This document shows, piece by piece, positions 8,509-16,910 of a DNA stretch of 64,000 nucleotides. The notes below the pieces were generated by a model, which was given only the letters and a program-made list of their open reading frames with translations, was not told the origin of the DNA and ran no database searches. The DNA is from CAYVHU01 sp964451415. GTDB taxonomy: Bacteria > Pseudomonadota > Alphaproteobacteria > Rhodospirillales > Magnetovibrionaceae. Position 1 is the stretch's first letter. Each line of letters opens with the position of its first letter. The stretch is taken from positions 62,001-126,000 of the forward strand of contig CAYVHU010000002.1 of NCBI GenBank assembly GCA_964451415.1, given 5' to 3'. The translations under genes and the position numbers were made by a program.

Positions 8509-8523
8509 GATGAATTCTCGTCT

Positions 8524-9783
8524 TTACAGCGCCAGCAGCGCGGGTTCTTCGATGATGCGCTTGAAGGCGGCCAGGAAACGCGCCCCCACCGCACCATCAA
8601 CGGAGCGGTGATCGACCGACAGCGTGCACGTCATCACAGTGCCGACGCAAAGCTGTCCATCAATGACGACAGGGCGCTGTTCGCCTGCGCCGATGGCCAG
8701 AATGCACGATTGCGGCGGGTTGATGATGGCGGCAAAATCCTTGACGCCGTACATGCCCAGATTGGAAATGGTGAAGCCGCCGCCGGTGTATTCCTCGGGC
8801 ATCAATTTGGCCTCGCGTGCACGTCCGGCCAAGTCCTTGACTTCCGCAGAAATGGCCGCCAGACCCTTGGTGTCGGCATAGCGTACAATCGGTGTGATCA
8901 ACCCGCCCGGCGTCGCCACCGCCACCGCCACATCGACCGTGTTGAACTGCCAAATAGCATCGTCAGTCCATTGGGCATTGGCTTCGGGCACTTCGACCAG
9001 GGCCTTGGCCACCGCCTTGACGATGAAGTCGTTGACCGACAGCTTGTAGGCGGGTTTGCCTTCCGGTCCTTCGGGCGCGGCGCCATTGAGGGCCTTGCGC
9101 ATATCCAGCAGCTTGTCGATACGGCAATCCGTTGTGAGGTAGAAATGCGGCACCGTCTGCTTGCTTTCCTGCAAGCGTTTGGCGATGATTTTGCGTGTCG
9201 TCGAATGAGGGATGGCGGTATACGAGCCGCTTTGCGCCATGCCCACAGCCTGCCCCGGCGCGGCTGCGGATACCACGGTTTGCGGCGATGCGTTTTCCAC
9301 GTCGCGTTTGACGATGCGCCCGTGCGGCCCCGTCCCCTGGATGGTGGAAAGGTCCAGACCCTTGTCCGCCGCAATCCGCTTGGCCAGTGGCGATGCCAGT
9401 ACACGCCCGGTTGATCCGGTCGGCTGCGCCACCGTTTTCGGTGCGGGGGCGGCATCAAGCGCCGCCGCCGGGACGGCCGGAGCCTCTTCAACAGCAGCCA
9501 CCACGCTGGGGGTATAGTCCTCAAGCACCCCGGCATCCTCTCCGTCTTCCAGAAGCAGGGCAATGGGAGCATTGACCGCCACACCTTGCGTTCCGCCGGG
9601 GATCAGGATTTTACCGATCACACCTTCATCCACAGCTTCGACTTCCATGGTGGCCTTGTCGGTTTCGATTTCCGCCAGCACGTCGCCCGCACTGACGCTA
9701 TCGCCTTCCTTGACCTGCCAGGATGCGAGATTGCCTTCGCTCATGGTGGGCGACAGGGCGGGCATAAGAATTTCAATGGGCAT
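8524..9783 (-). CDS. pdhC: Dihydrolipoyllysine acetyltransferase (E2 of pyruvate dehydrogenase)
   Basis: Core of the complex, moving acetyl groups from lipoyl to coenzyme A. The 419 residues are in the order lipoyl domain (1-80, lipoylated K43 in ETDKATMEVE), Ala/Pro-rich linker, peripheral subunit-binding domain (about 125-165, SPLAKRIAADKG and GPHGRIVKRDV) and catalytic domain ending with DHRSVDGAVGARF. Only one lipoyl domain is present in E2. A second, nearly identical one is on E1 beta, encoded immediately upstream. Confidence 0.95.
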   Translation of the reverse strand: MPIEILMPALSPTMSEGNLASWQVKEGDSVSAGDVLAEIETDKATMEVEAVDEGVIGKILIPGGTQGVAVNAPIALLLEDGEDAGVLEDYTPSVVAAVEEAPAVPAAALDAAPAPKTVAQPTGSTGRVLASPLAKRIAADKGLDLSTIQGTGPHGRIVKRDVENASPQTVVSAAAPGQAVGMAQSGSYTAIPHSTTRKIIAKRLQESKQTVPHFYLTTDCRIDKLLDMRKALNGAAPEGPEGKPAYKLSVNDFIVKAVAKALVEVPEANAQWTDDAIWQFNTVDVAVAVATPGGLITPIVRYADTKGLAAISAEVKDLAGRAREAKLMPEEYTGGGFTISNLGMYGVKDFAAIINPPQSCILAIGAGEQRPVVIDGQLCVGTVMTCTLSVDHRSVDGAVGARFLAAFKRIIEEPALLAL

Positions 9784-9798
9784 TCGCTTTCCCTCCCC

Positions 9799-11181
9799 TT
9801 AAGCGTAGCAGACGGCCAGTGCCGCCGCCGTGATTTTTCCCACATCGGGCAAGGCCAGCGCTTCCAAGTTGGCGGCGTAGGGCATGGGGGTGTCTTCGCC
9901 GTGCACCCGCGCCACCGGTGCATCAAGATCGTCGAAGGCCTGTTCCATGACCACCGCGGCAATTTCCGCGCCGATACCGGACTGCGGCCAACCTTCTTCG
10001 ATGGCGACGATACGGTTGGTTTTCTTCACCGATGCGATGATCGTTGCCGTGTCCATAGGACGCAATGTGCGTAAATTGACGACCTCGGCCGAAATGCCTT
10101 TTTCAGCCAGCGCATCGGCGGCTTCCAGTGCGGAACCGACCATGCGCGAGAACGTCACCAGCGTTACATCGCTGCCCGCGCGTTCAATCTTGGCCTTGCC
10201 GATGGGCAGGACAAAATCGTCCGCGGCCGGAACGTCGAAGCTCTGGCCGTAGAGCATCTCATTTTCCAAAAAGATCACCGGGTTCGGATCGCGAATAGCC
10301 GCCTTGAGCAGACCCTTGGCGTCCGCGCCGGACCACGGCGCCACGACCTTGAGCCCCGGCACCTGTGAATACCACGCGGCGTAACACTGGCTGTGCTGGG
10401 CGGCAACGCGCGAGGCCGCCCCGTTGGGTCCGCGAAACACGATCGGGCACCCCATCTGGCCACCGGACATGTAGCGCGTCTTGGCGGCCGAATTGATGAT
10501 CTGGTCCATGGCCTGCATGGAGAAATTGAACGTCATGAATTCGATGATCGGTCTCAAGCCGCCGAACGCCGCGCCCACGCCGAGACCGGCAAATCCATGT
10601 TCTGTAATGGGGGTGTCAACCACACGATCCGCGCCGAATTCATCAAGCAGGCCTTGGGAAACCTTGTAGGCGCCTTGATACTCCGCCACTTCTTCGCCCA
10701 TCAGGAACACCGCTGAATCCCGGCGCATTTCCTCCGCCATGGCGTCGCGCAAGGCCTCGCGCACGGTTTGCGCCACCATGGGGCCATCATAATCGGGTTC
10801 CTGTGGTTCGCTGGGCGGGGCGGGGGCGACCTGCGCGGGCGCGGGCGCCGCCTGGAGCGCGACAGCGGGTTGTGCAGGTTCGGCAGCAACGGGGGTCGGC
10901 GTTGAAAATTCAAAATCTTCCAACACACCGACGTCTTCTCCGTCCTCCAGAATTAAAGCAATGGCCGTATTCACGGCCACACCTTCGCTTCCCTCCGGGA
11001 TCAGAATTTTGCCGATCACGCCCTCGTCCACGGCTTCGACTTCCATGGTGGCCTTGTCGGTTTCAATTTCGGCGATCACATCGCCGGATTTTACGGCATC
11101 ACCTTCGTTCACCGTCCACTTGGCCAAATTGCCTTCGCTCATGGTGGGCGATAGGGCGGGCATCAGAATTTCAACGGGCAT
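9799..11181 (-). CDS. pdhB: Pyruvate dehydrogenase E1 beta subunit with N-terminal lipoyl domain
   Basis: The 460-residue protein has a lipoyl domain at residues 1-80 (K43 in ETDKATMEVE), an Ala/Pro linker (about 90-130) and a transketolase-like E1 beta domain from about 134 (TVREALRDAMAEEM, then TPITEHGFAGLGVGAAFGG). Ordinary E1 beta subunits are about 330 residues. The lipoyl fusion is characteristic of alphaproteobacterial pyruvate dehydrogenases. With pdhA it forms the ThDP-dependent decarboxylase. It lies 17 bases after pdhA. Confidence 0.95.
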   Translation of the reverse strand: MPVEILMPALSPTMSEGNLAKWTVNEGDAVKSGDVIAEIETDKATMEVEAVDEGVIGKILIPEGSEGVAVNTAIALILEDGEDVGVLEDFEFSTPTPVAAEPAQPAVALQAAPAPAQVAPAPPSEPQEPDYDGPMVAQTVREALRDAMAEEMRRDSAVFLMGEEVAEYQGAYKVSQGLLDEFGADRVVDTPITEHGFAGLGVGAAFGGLRPIIEFMTFNFSMQAMDQIINSAAKTRYMSGGQMGCPIVFRGPNGAASRVAAQHSQCYAAWYSQVPGLKVVAPWSGADAKGLLKAAIRDPNPVIFLENEMLYGQSFDVPAADDFVLPIGKAKIERAGSDVTLVTFSRMVGSALEAADALAEKGISAEVVNLRTLRPMDTATIIASVKKTNRIVAIEEGWPQSGIGAEIAAVVMEQAFDDLDAPVARVHGEDTPMPYAANLEALALPDVGKITAAALAVCYA

Positions 11182-11198
11182 GATTTTGTTTCCCTGCC

Positions 11199-12272
11199 TT
11201 ACGCGTCAACCAGAATATCGGTATAGAGCTCTTCCACCGCCGGCAATGGGCTGGCTTTGGCGAAGTCCGCAGCCTCGGTCACAGTCGCTTTGATCTCGCG
11301 GTCGATGTCCTTCAAGGAGGCTTCGTCGGCCGCCTTGGTGATCAAGATCAGATCGCGCAAATTGTCGATGGGATCTTGTTCGGAACGCACCTTGGCGACT
11401 TCATCTTTGGAACGATATTTAGCCGGGTCCGACATGGAATGGCCACGATATCTGTAGGTGAGCATTTCCAGGATATAGGGGCCTTTGCCGGCGCGAATGT
11501 ATTCAAGCGCCTTGGCGGTGGCGTCGCGGACACTCACGACATCCATGCCGTCAACCTGCGCTCCTGGAATTCCATGGGCGGAACCGCGTTGATAAAGTTC
11601 CGTCGTTGCGGAGGCACGGTGCAGTGCCGTCCCCATGGCGTACTTGTTGTTTTCGATGATGTAAAGCACCGGTAGCAACCACAACTCAGCCATGTTGAAG
11701 CTTTCGTAAATTTGGCCCTGGTTTACCGAACCGTCGCCGAAATACGTAAAACATACCCCGCCGTCGCGATTGTATTTATGGGCGAACGCCAACCCGGTTC
11801 CCACGGGAACCTGCGCCCCGACAATGCCATGGCCGCCATAAAATTTCTTCTCGGCGGAAAACATATGCATGGAACCGCCCTTGCCATGGGAATAGCCACC
11901 TTCGCGGCCCGTCAGTTCGGCCATAACGCCGCGGGGGTCCATATCGCACGCCAGCATATGACCGTGATCGCGGTAACTGGTGACAACACTGTCGTGTGGT
12001 CCGGCGTTGGCATGTGCGCCAATCACCACGGCTTCCTGGCCAATGTAAAGGTGGCAAAAACCACCGATCAGGCCCATGCCGTACAATTGCCCGGCCTTTT
12101 CCTCGAAGCGACGAATGAGCAACATCTTGCGATAGTAAGATAGCAATTCATCGGCCGATGCTTTGGGTTTGGACGCGGTGGGTTTGGACGCGCGGCGGCG
12201 CACCGATGCTTTTTTTACATTTGCTTTTTTTGCGGCTGTTTTGCGCGCGTTCACGTTGCTGGCGATCGTCAT
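11199..12272 (-). CDS. pdhA: Pyruvate dehydrogenase E1 alpha subunit
   Basis: ThDP-binding subunit of the E1 decarboxylase. The body (from about residue 45) shows RRFEEKAGQLYGMG, GGFCHLYIGQEA, the ThDP motif FGDGSVNQGQ followed by IENNKYAMGT, and the phosphorylation-loop-like YRYRGHSMSDPAKYR. The frame is open to 12428, but I choose ATG 12272 because GAGGAAA lies just before it and the upstream translation is unlike the family. The first ~38 residues are a Lys/Ala/Arg/Ser/Pro-rich tail that is not part of the catalytic fold. It is the first gene of the operon. Confidence 0.94.
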   Translation of the reverse strand: MTIASNVNARKTAAKKANVKKASVRRRASKPTASKPKASADELLSYYRKMLLIRRFEEKAGQLYGMGLIGGFCHLYIGQEAVVIGAHANAGPHDSVVTSYRDHGHMLACDMDPRGVMAELTGREGGYSHGKGGSMHMFSAEKKFYGGHGIVGAQVPVGTGLAFAHKYNRDGGVCFTYFGDGSVNQGQIYESFNMAELWLLPVLYIIENNKYAMGTALHRASATTELYQRGSAHGIPGAQVDGMDVVSVRDATAKALEYIRAGKGPYILEMLTYRYRGHSMSDPAKYRSKDEVAKVRSEQDPIDNLRDLILITKAADEASLKDIDREIKATVTEAADFAKASPLPAVEELYTDILVDA

Positions 12273-12375
12273 GTCGTCGATGTTTCCTCGACCAAGGTTT
12301 TGCCAATGACTTTTACAACTTTGACTTCTGAGGTGCGGGCCAGGCGCGGAGATCCTCCAAAACGGCTCGACCCTC

Positions 12376-12402
12376 CCTTGACGGTAAATAAGAAAGTCAA
12401 GG
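12376..12402 (-). promoter_or_regulatory. Inverted repeat upstream of pdhA, possible operator
   Basis: CCTTGAC and GTCAAGG form perfect 7-base arms separated by 13 bases, about 100 bases before the pdhA start. A TATATC that could be a -10 lies just upstream on the minus strand. Position suggests control of the pyruvate dehydrogenase operon. The regulator is unknown. Confidence 0.35.
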
Positions 12403-12721
12403 ATATAGGCGGGGAGTCGGCTATGCAAGAGAATTGATCACCTGTAACACATTGATAATTATCCATTTTTTATGATTAACTTCATGGGAGTTAATATGAA
12501 ATGAGGCCGACCTTTGAGGAGGGATGGTAGCTTTACGATGTTACAAAGGCATGACCCGTGTCGTTTTTCTGCACACATATGCGACCGCCACCGGGTCAGC
12601 CACGGCCATACGAAACTCATCCCATGGCCGTACGCGAACGCGGCATTATCATCATGGGGATCATTGTGTCACTTTGATGGGGATTCCGCCCGCAAGGCGT
12701 GCGCGGCGCGTGTTTGCGCCC
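12403..12721. other. Intergenic stretch between pdhA and the ftsB-like gene
   Basis: No gene is supported here. It probably holds the promoter of the pyruvate dehydrogenase operon. A small inverted repeat, TTAACT/AGTTAA with a 7-base loop, lies at 12476-12494. Two overlapping rightward open frames (about 12514-12771 and 12524-13150) have no homology and overlap the ftsB-like gene. Confidence 0.5.
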
Positions 12722-13093
12722 CTACTCGCTCACATCCCTCTTTGTATCGTCCGTTTTGGCGATGGCTTTGACAATCGGTGGCGGCACAAGAATCACGTCC
12801 ATCTCATCGGCGTAGCCGTAACCCAGTACAATCCTGGCTTGTTCTTCCAGAACATCAAGATCGAGGCTGTCCAGCCGCAGCGCCTTGACCTTGCGTTCCA
12901 GCGCCATGCGTTGTTCGCGCACGTCCAGGACTTCGGCCTGCAAGGCGTTTACGTTTTGGCGCATTTTTCCCAATGCGATCAATCCGCGATCCCCTTGAAC
13001 GGCATGGTAGGCAAAATACACCACCATCGATATGCCGATTACCGGACCGGCAATCTGGCGAGCATGAACTTTCAGTTCCCGAAAAATATCCAT
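12722..13093 (-). CDS. ftsB: FtsB/DivIC-family septum formation initiator
   Basis: A 123-residue bitopic protein with a short N-terminus, one membrane helix (about 14-30, GPVIGISMVVYFAYHA), a coiled-coil-like stretch (about 42-70) and the DLDVLEEQARIVLGYGYADEMDV region typical of FtsB/DivIC proteins. It is expected to bridge FtsL and FtsQ at the division site. ATG 13093 is preceded by GAGGG with a good spacing. A TTG two codons earlier is less likely. It sits between pdhA and eno as in many alphaproteobacteria. Confidence 0.85.
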   Translation of the reverse strand: MDIFRELKVHARQIAGPVIGISMVVYFAYHAVQGDRGLIALGKMRQNVNALQAEVLDVREQRMALERKVKALRLDSLDLDVLEEQARIVLGYGYADEMDVILVPPPIVKAIAKTDDTKRDVSE

Positions 13094-13169
13094 GACCAAG
13101 CCCTCTTTCCGCTCCCTTTATGCCGGGCAAGCGTTAACAAGGGCTTATAACGTCATGTCAAAGCACAGA

Positions 13170-14648
13170 TTACAGCCTGTCTTCCAGACGTTTACAGATC
13201 GTTTTCAGAACTTTAATGCGGGCATAGTATTTCGAGTTGGCCTCGACCAACGTCCACGGCGCCATGCCGGTGGAGGTGCGTTCCACCATATCACCCACGG
13301 CGCGGGCGTAATCGCCCCATTTTTCGCGGTTGCGCCAGTCTTCTTCGGTCAGTTTAAAACGTTTGTAGCCCGTGGCCTCGCGTTCTTTGAAACGCTTCAA
13401 CTGTTCCTCGGCGGTGATGGAAAGCCAGAATTTACATACGATGGCACCATGGCGTGAAATCGCTTCTTCGAAATCGTTGATTTCGCCATAGGCACGCAGC
13501 CAGTCTTCCTGGGGGCAGAAGCCTTCAACGCGTTCTACCAAGACGCGCCCGTACCAGGAACGATCGAAGATGGTGGTATGGCCTTCGCGCGGGATTTTGC
13601 GCCAGAAACGCCACAGGTACGGTTGCACTTTTTCTTCATCGCTGGGGGCGGCGATGGGCACGATATCGTAATAGCGTGCGTCCATGGCTGCGGTTACGCG
13701 GCGAATTGCACCGCCCTTGCCGGCGGCGTCATTGCCCTCGAAGACCATGATCAGGGAGCGTTTGGCGAATTTTGCAGAGCGATACAGCTTGTTCAGGCGC
13801 CCCTGATAGTGTTCCAGTTGTTCCCGGTATTCTTTTTTGGGCAGCGTCTTGGTGTAGTCCAAGCTATCGAGAATATTGCGATGATTTATGTCTTCGAGCG
13901 CCGCGACCGGAACCGACAGGGGAAGGGGTTTTTTGCCGTCTTGCAAACGCCCCTGGATTGCCTTCAAAAGCGCGTGCCCGACGGTGAAATTGCGGTATCT
14001 TTCATCTTCTGCGTCCACCACGATCCACGGCGCATGCGCGGTGGAAGTGCGGCGCAAGACATGTTCGGCGACGGGGCGCATCTGATCGTATTTCTCATAA
14101 TCCTCCCAGTCTTTCTTGCTCACGCGCCACTTGGTTTCTTTCTTGGATTCCAATGTCTTAAGACGTTTGTGCAAGCCCTCTTTGGAAAGGTGCAACCAGA
14201 ACTTGAGGATGAGCGCGCCTTCTTCCGCCAGCATGCGTTCAAAACGCAGAAAATCGTCCAGATAAGCGTCCAGGTAATCCCGGCCTTTTCCCCCTTCGAT
14301 GCGTTGCTGCATGGGGTGAGAGTACCACGAGCCGAAGAAGATGCCGATCGAACCGCGCGGCGGAAGACGTCGCCAAAAGCGCCACATGGCGGGGCGTTCG
14401 CGTTCTTCGTCGGACGGCTCGCCCATGGCGTAGGCGTGGATATTGCGCGGGTCCATCCAGAAATTGAGGGTATTGACGGTTTCTCCCTTGCCCGTCTTGT
14501 TGACGCCGGACACGATCAAGACCACCGGAAACGGCTTTTTTTCACCCAACTCGAACTGGGCGTCAAGCAACGCTTCGCGTAGCACCGGAACCTCGGCGTT
14601 ATATGCGGCCTTCTTGATCTTGTGGCTCAACTCCGCAGCTTCGAACAT
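13170..14648 (-). CDS. pap: Polyphosphate:AMP phosphotransferase (two-domain PPK2)
   Basis: Uses polyphosphate to phosphorylate AMP to ADP. The 492 residues contain two PPK2 domains in tandem. The first has a degenerate P-loop SGVNKTGKGE and FFGSWYSHPMQQRIEG. The second has the canonical EGNDAAGKGGAIRR (near residue 300) and FDRSWYGRVLVERVEGF. This length and duplication mark the PAP class rather than single-domain PPK2 (about 300 residues). ATG 14648 follows GGGAGAGAG. It lies between eno and ftsB, an insertion into an otherwise common gene order. A GDP or ADP preference cannot be excluded from sequence. Confidence 0.88.
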   Translation of the reverse strand: MFEAAELSHKIKKAAYNAEVPVLREALLDAQFELGEKKPFPVVLIVSGVNKTGKGETVNTLNFWMDPRNIHAYAMGEPSDEERERPAMWRFWRRLPPRGSIGIFFGSWYSHPMQQRIEGGKGRDYLDAYLDDFLRFERMLAEEGALILKFWLHLSKEGLHKRLKTLESKKETKWRVSKKDWEDYEKYDQMRPVAEHVLRRTSTAHAPWIVVDAEDERYRNFTVGHALLKAIQGRLQDGKKPLPLSVPVAALEDINHRNILDSLDYTKTLPKKEYREQLEHYQGRLNKLYRSAKFAKRSLIMVFEGNDAAGKGGAIRRVTAAMDARYYDIVPIAAPSDEEKVQPYLWRFWRKIPREGHTTIFDRSWYGRVLVERVEGFCPQEDWLRAYGEINDFEEAISRHGAIVCKFWLSITAEEQLKRFKEREATGYKRFKLTEEDWRNREKWGDYARAVGDMVERTSTGMAPWTLVEANSKYYARIKVLKTICKRLEDRL

Positions 14649-14722
14649 CTCTCTCTCCCTCAAGCCATTGACGTGAAAGGAAATGTAGCACGCAATTCAA
14701 GACAAGATAAAGAGAATGCCGT

Positions 14723-15997
14723 TCAGCGTAAAATGGAGCGTCCCGCATAACGACCCATGGGGGCCAGTTCTTCTTCAATACGCATCAACTGATTGTATTT
14801 CGCCAGACGATCGGAACGCGACAGGGAGCCGGTCTTGATTTGACCCGCGTTGGTCGCCACCGCGAAATCGGCGATGGTGGTGTCTTCTGTTTCGCCGGAA
14901 CGGTGCGAAATCACCGTCGTATAACCTGCGCGATGGGCCATGTTCACCGCTTCGAAGGTTTCGCTGAGGGTGCCGATCTGGTTCAGTTTGATAAGAACCG
15001 AATTGGCAACACCCTTTTCGATGCCTTGTGCAATCCGCGTCGGATTTGTCACAAATACATCGTCGCCCACAACCTGACACTTGGAACCGACGGCATCGCT
15101 CAAAGTCTTCCAGCCGTCCCAGTCGTCCTCGGCCATCCCGTCTTCAAGGGAATAGATGGGGTAGTTATTGAGCAGATCCTCGTAATAACGAACCATCTCA
15201 TCGGAGCTTAACGATTTGCCCTCGCCCTTCAACTCGTATTTCCCATCCTGGTAGAATTCCGACGATGCAGGATCAAGCGCCAGCATGATGTCCTTGCCGG
15301 GCTTGTAGCCTGCCGTCTCGATGGCCTTCATGATGAAGTCCAACGCTTCGAGCGTACCTGACAGGTTCGGCGCAAAGCCCCCTTCGTCGCCCACGCTGGT
15401 GCTGTGTCCGGCCTGCGCCAGGGCTTTTTTCAAGGCGTGAAACACTTCCGAGCCCATACGTACGGCGTCGGCCATGGTTTCGGCGCCAAGCGGCGCAATC
15501 ATGAATTCCTGAACGTCGATGGGGTTTGCGGCATGTTGGCCGCCGTTGATGATGTTCATCATCGGCACCGGCAAGATGTGCGCGTTCGGTCCCCCGAGAT
15601 ATGCGTACAACGGCAATGCCGCCTCTTCCGCCGCCGCCTTGGCGACACTTAGGGATACGCCGAGAATCGCGTTGGCCCCCAAACGGCTTTTGTTCTGCGT
15701 GCCATCCAGTTCGATCATCGTGCGGTCGATCATGAGTTGATCTTCGGCATCCAGACCCGTAAGGGCGTCGGCGAGCTCGCCATTGACGCTTTCGCAGGCT
15801 TTCAAAACGCCCTTGCCGCTGAAGCGGGACGGATCACCGTCGCGCAGTTCGACCACTTCGTGCGCGCCGGTGGATGCACCGGAGGGAACGCCGGCGCGAC
15901 CAAAGGCTCCGCTTTCCAGAACCACATCCACCTCAACGGTGGGATTGCCGCGCGAATCCAGGATTTCACGCCCGTAAATCTCGACGATCGCCGTCAT
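14723..15997 (-). CDS. eno: Enolase
   Basis: Interconverts 2-phosphoglycerate and phosphoenolpyruvate. The 424 residues have the N-terminal EIYGREILDSRGNPTVEVDV, the Mg-binding and catalytic segments LALDPASSEFY, YSLEDGMAEDDWDGW and VGDDVFVTNP, and the signature LIKLNQIGTLSETF, then SHRSGETEDTTIADFAV. I choose ATG 15997 (MTAIVEIYG) because the family starts there and AAGGA precedes it. The open frame to 16078 is not homologous. kdsA lies upstream on the same strand. Confidence 0.97.
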   Translation of the reverse strand: MTAIVEIYGREILDSRGNPTVEVDVVLESGAFGRAGVPSGASTGAHEVVELRDGDPSRFSGKGVLKACESVNGELADALTGLDAEDQLMIDRTMIELDGTQNKSRLGANAILGVSLSVAKAAAEEAALPLYAYLGGPNAHILPVPMMNIINGGQHAANPIDVQEFMIAPLGAETMADAVRMGSEVFHALKKALAQAGHSTSVGDEGGFAPNLSGTLEALDFIMKAIETAGYKPGKDIMLALDPASSEFYQDGKYELKGEGKSLSSDEMVRYYEDLLNNYPIYSLEDGMAEDDWDGWKTLSDAVGSKCQVVGDDVFVTNPTRIAQGIEKGVANSVLIKLNQIGTLSETFEAVNMAHRAGYTTVISHRSGETEDTTIADFAVATNAGQIKTGSLSRSDRLAKYNQLMRIEEELAPMGRYAGRSILR

Positions 15998-16019
15998 TAT
16001 TTCCGTGTCCTTTTCCAAC

Positions 16020-16886
16020 TCATAGATTTTGTTCTGCACCCACGAACGATATGGGATGCGCCTTGGCGACAATATCAATCGCCATTAATGTTTCCAACAC
16101 GCCCGACAGATCGTGGAGCGGAATCATGTTCGGTCCGTCCGACGGGGCGTGATCGGGGTCCTCATGGGTTTCGATGAAAATGCCCGCCACGCCGACTGCG
16201 ACGGCGGCGCGCGCCAGAACCGGGGCAAAACGTCGATCCCCGCCACTTGAACCGCCCTGCCCGCCCGGCTGCTGCACGGAATGGGTGGCGTCGAAAATGA
16301 CGGGAAGGCCTGTATCGTGCGCCATTTGCGGCAAGGCGCGCATGTCGCTCACCAGCGTATTGTAGCCGAAAGAAGACCCGCGTTCCGTCAACAAGACATT
16401 GGAATTGCCGCTGCCCGTCACTTTGGCGGCGACGTTTTTCATATCCCAAGGGGCGAGAAACTGGCCCTTTTTGACGTTCACCACCCGTCCCGTTTCAGCC
16501 GCTGCGACCAACAAGTCGGTCTGGCGGCACAAAAACGCCGGGATTTGCAGAATATCCACCACCCTTGCGACGCGCTGGCATTGCTGCGCTTCGTGCACGT
16601 CGCTCAAAACCGGCACGCCATGGGTGTCCTTGATTTCTGAAAAGACGTCCAGCGCTGCATCCAGGCCCAGCCCGCGCGGTCCTTTCAAGGAGGTGCGGTT
16701 GGCCTTGTCGAACGAAGTTTTGAAAATGAACCCAATGCCAAGTTTCGACGTCAGGTCCTTCAGGGCTGCGGCCATGCCCATGGCATGTTCACGGCTTTCC
16801 ATCTGGCACGGCCCGGCAATCAGGACCAACGGCAAATCGTTGCCGAAGACAACGGAGCCGACCTTGACGTGCTTCATAGGGACCAT
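16020..16886 (-). CDS. kdsA: 3-deoxy-D-manno-octulosonate 8-phosphate synthase
   Basis: Condenses phosphoenolpyruvate with arabinose 5-phosphate to KDO 8-phosphate, the first committed step of the LPS inner-core sugar. The 288 residues show LVLIAGPCQMES (about 20-31), FIFKTSFDKANRTS, GVPVLSDVHE and LTERGSSFGYNTLVSDMR. No additional metal-site clues were examined. It lies between pyrG and eno, 24 bases after pyrG, and kdsC, the phosphatase for its product, is at 59432-59950 in the same window. An internal ATG at 16877 is a possible start. Confidence 0.96.
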   Translation of the reverse strand: MVPMKHVKVGSVVFGNDLPLVLIAGPCQMESREHAMGMAAALKDLTSKLGIGFIFKTSFDKANRTSLKGPRGLGLDAALDVFSEIKDTHGVPVLSDVHEAQQCQRVARVVDILQIPAFLCRQTDLLVAAAETGRVVNVKKGQFLAPWDMKNVAAKVTGSGNSNVLLTERGSSFGYNTLVSDMRALPQMAHDTGLPVIFDATHSVQQPGGQGGSSGGDRRFAPVLARAAVAVGVAGIFIETHEDPDHAPSDGPNMIPLHDLSGVLETLMAIDIVAKAHPISFVGAEQNL

Positions 16887-16910
16887 GACGATTCTTGCTT
16901 TCTTAAGTCT

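Noticed and set aside
7177..9414. A 745-codon open frame on the plus strand
   Set aside because: It is exactly antisense to lpdA and pdhC and has a Gly/His/Phe/Arg/Asp-rich composition typical of shadow frames in GC-rich genes.
12514..13150. Two rightward open frames in the pdhA-ftsB gap
   Set aside because: No homology, no ribosome binding site, and overlap with the minus-strand ftsB-like gene.
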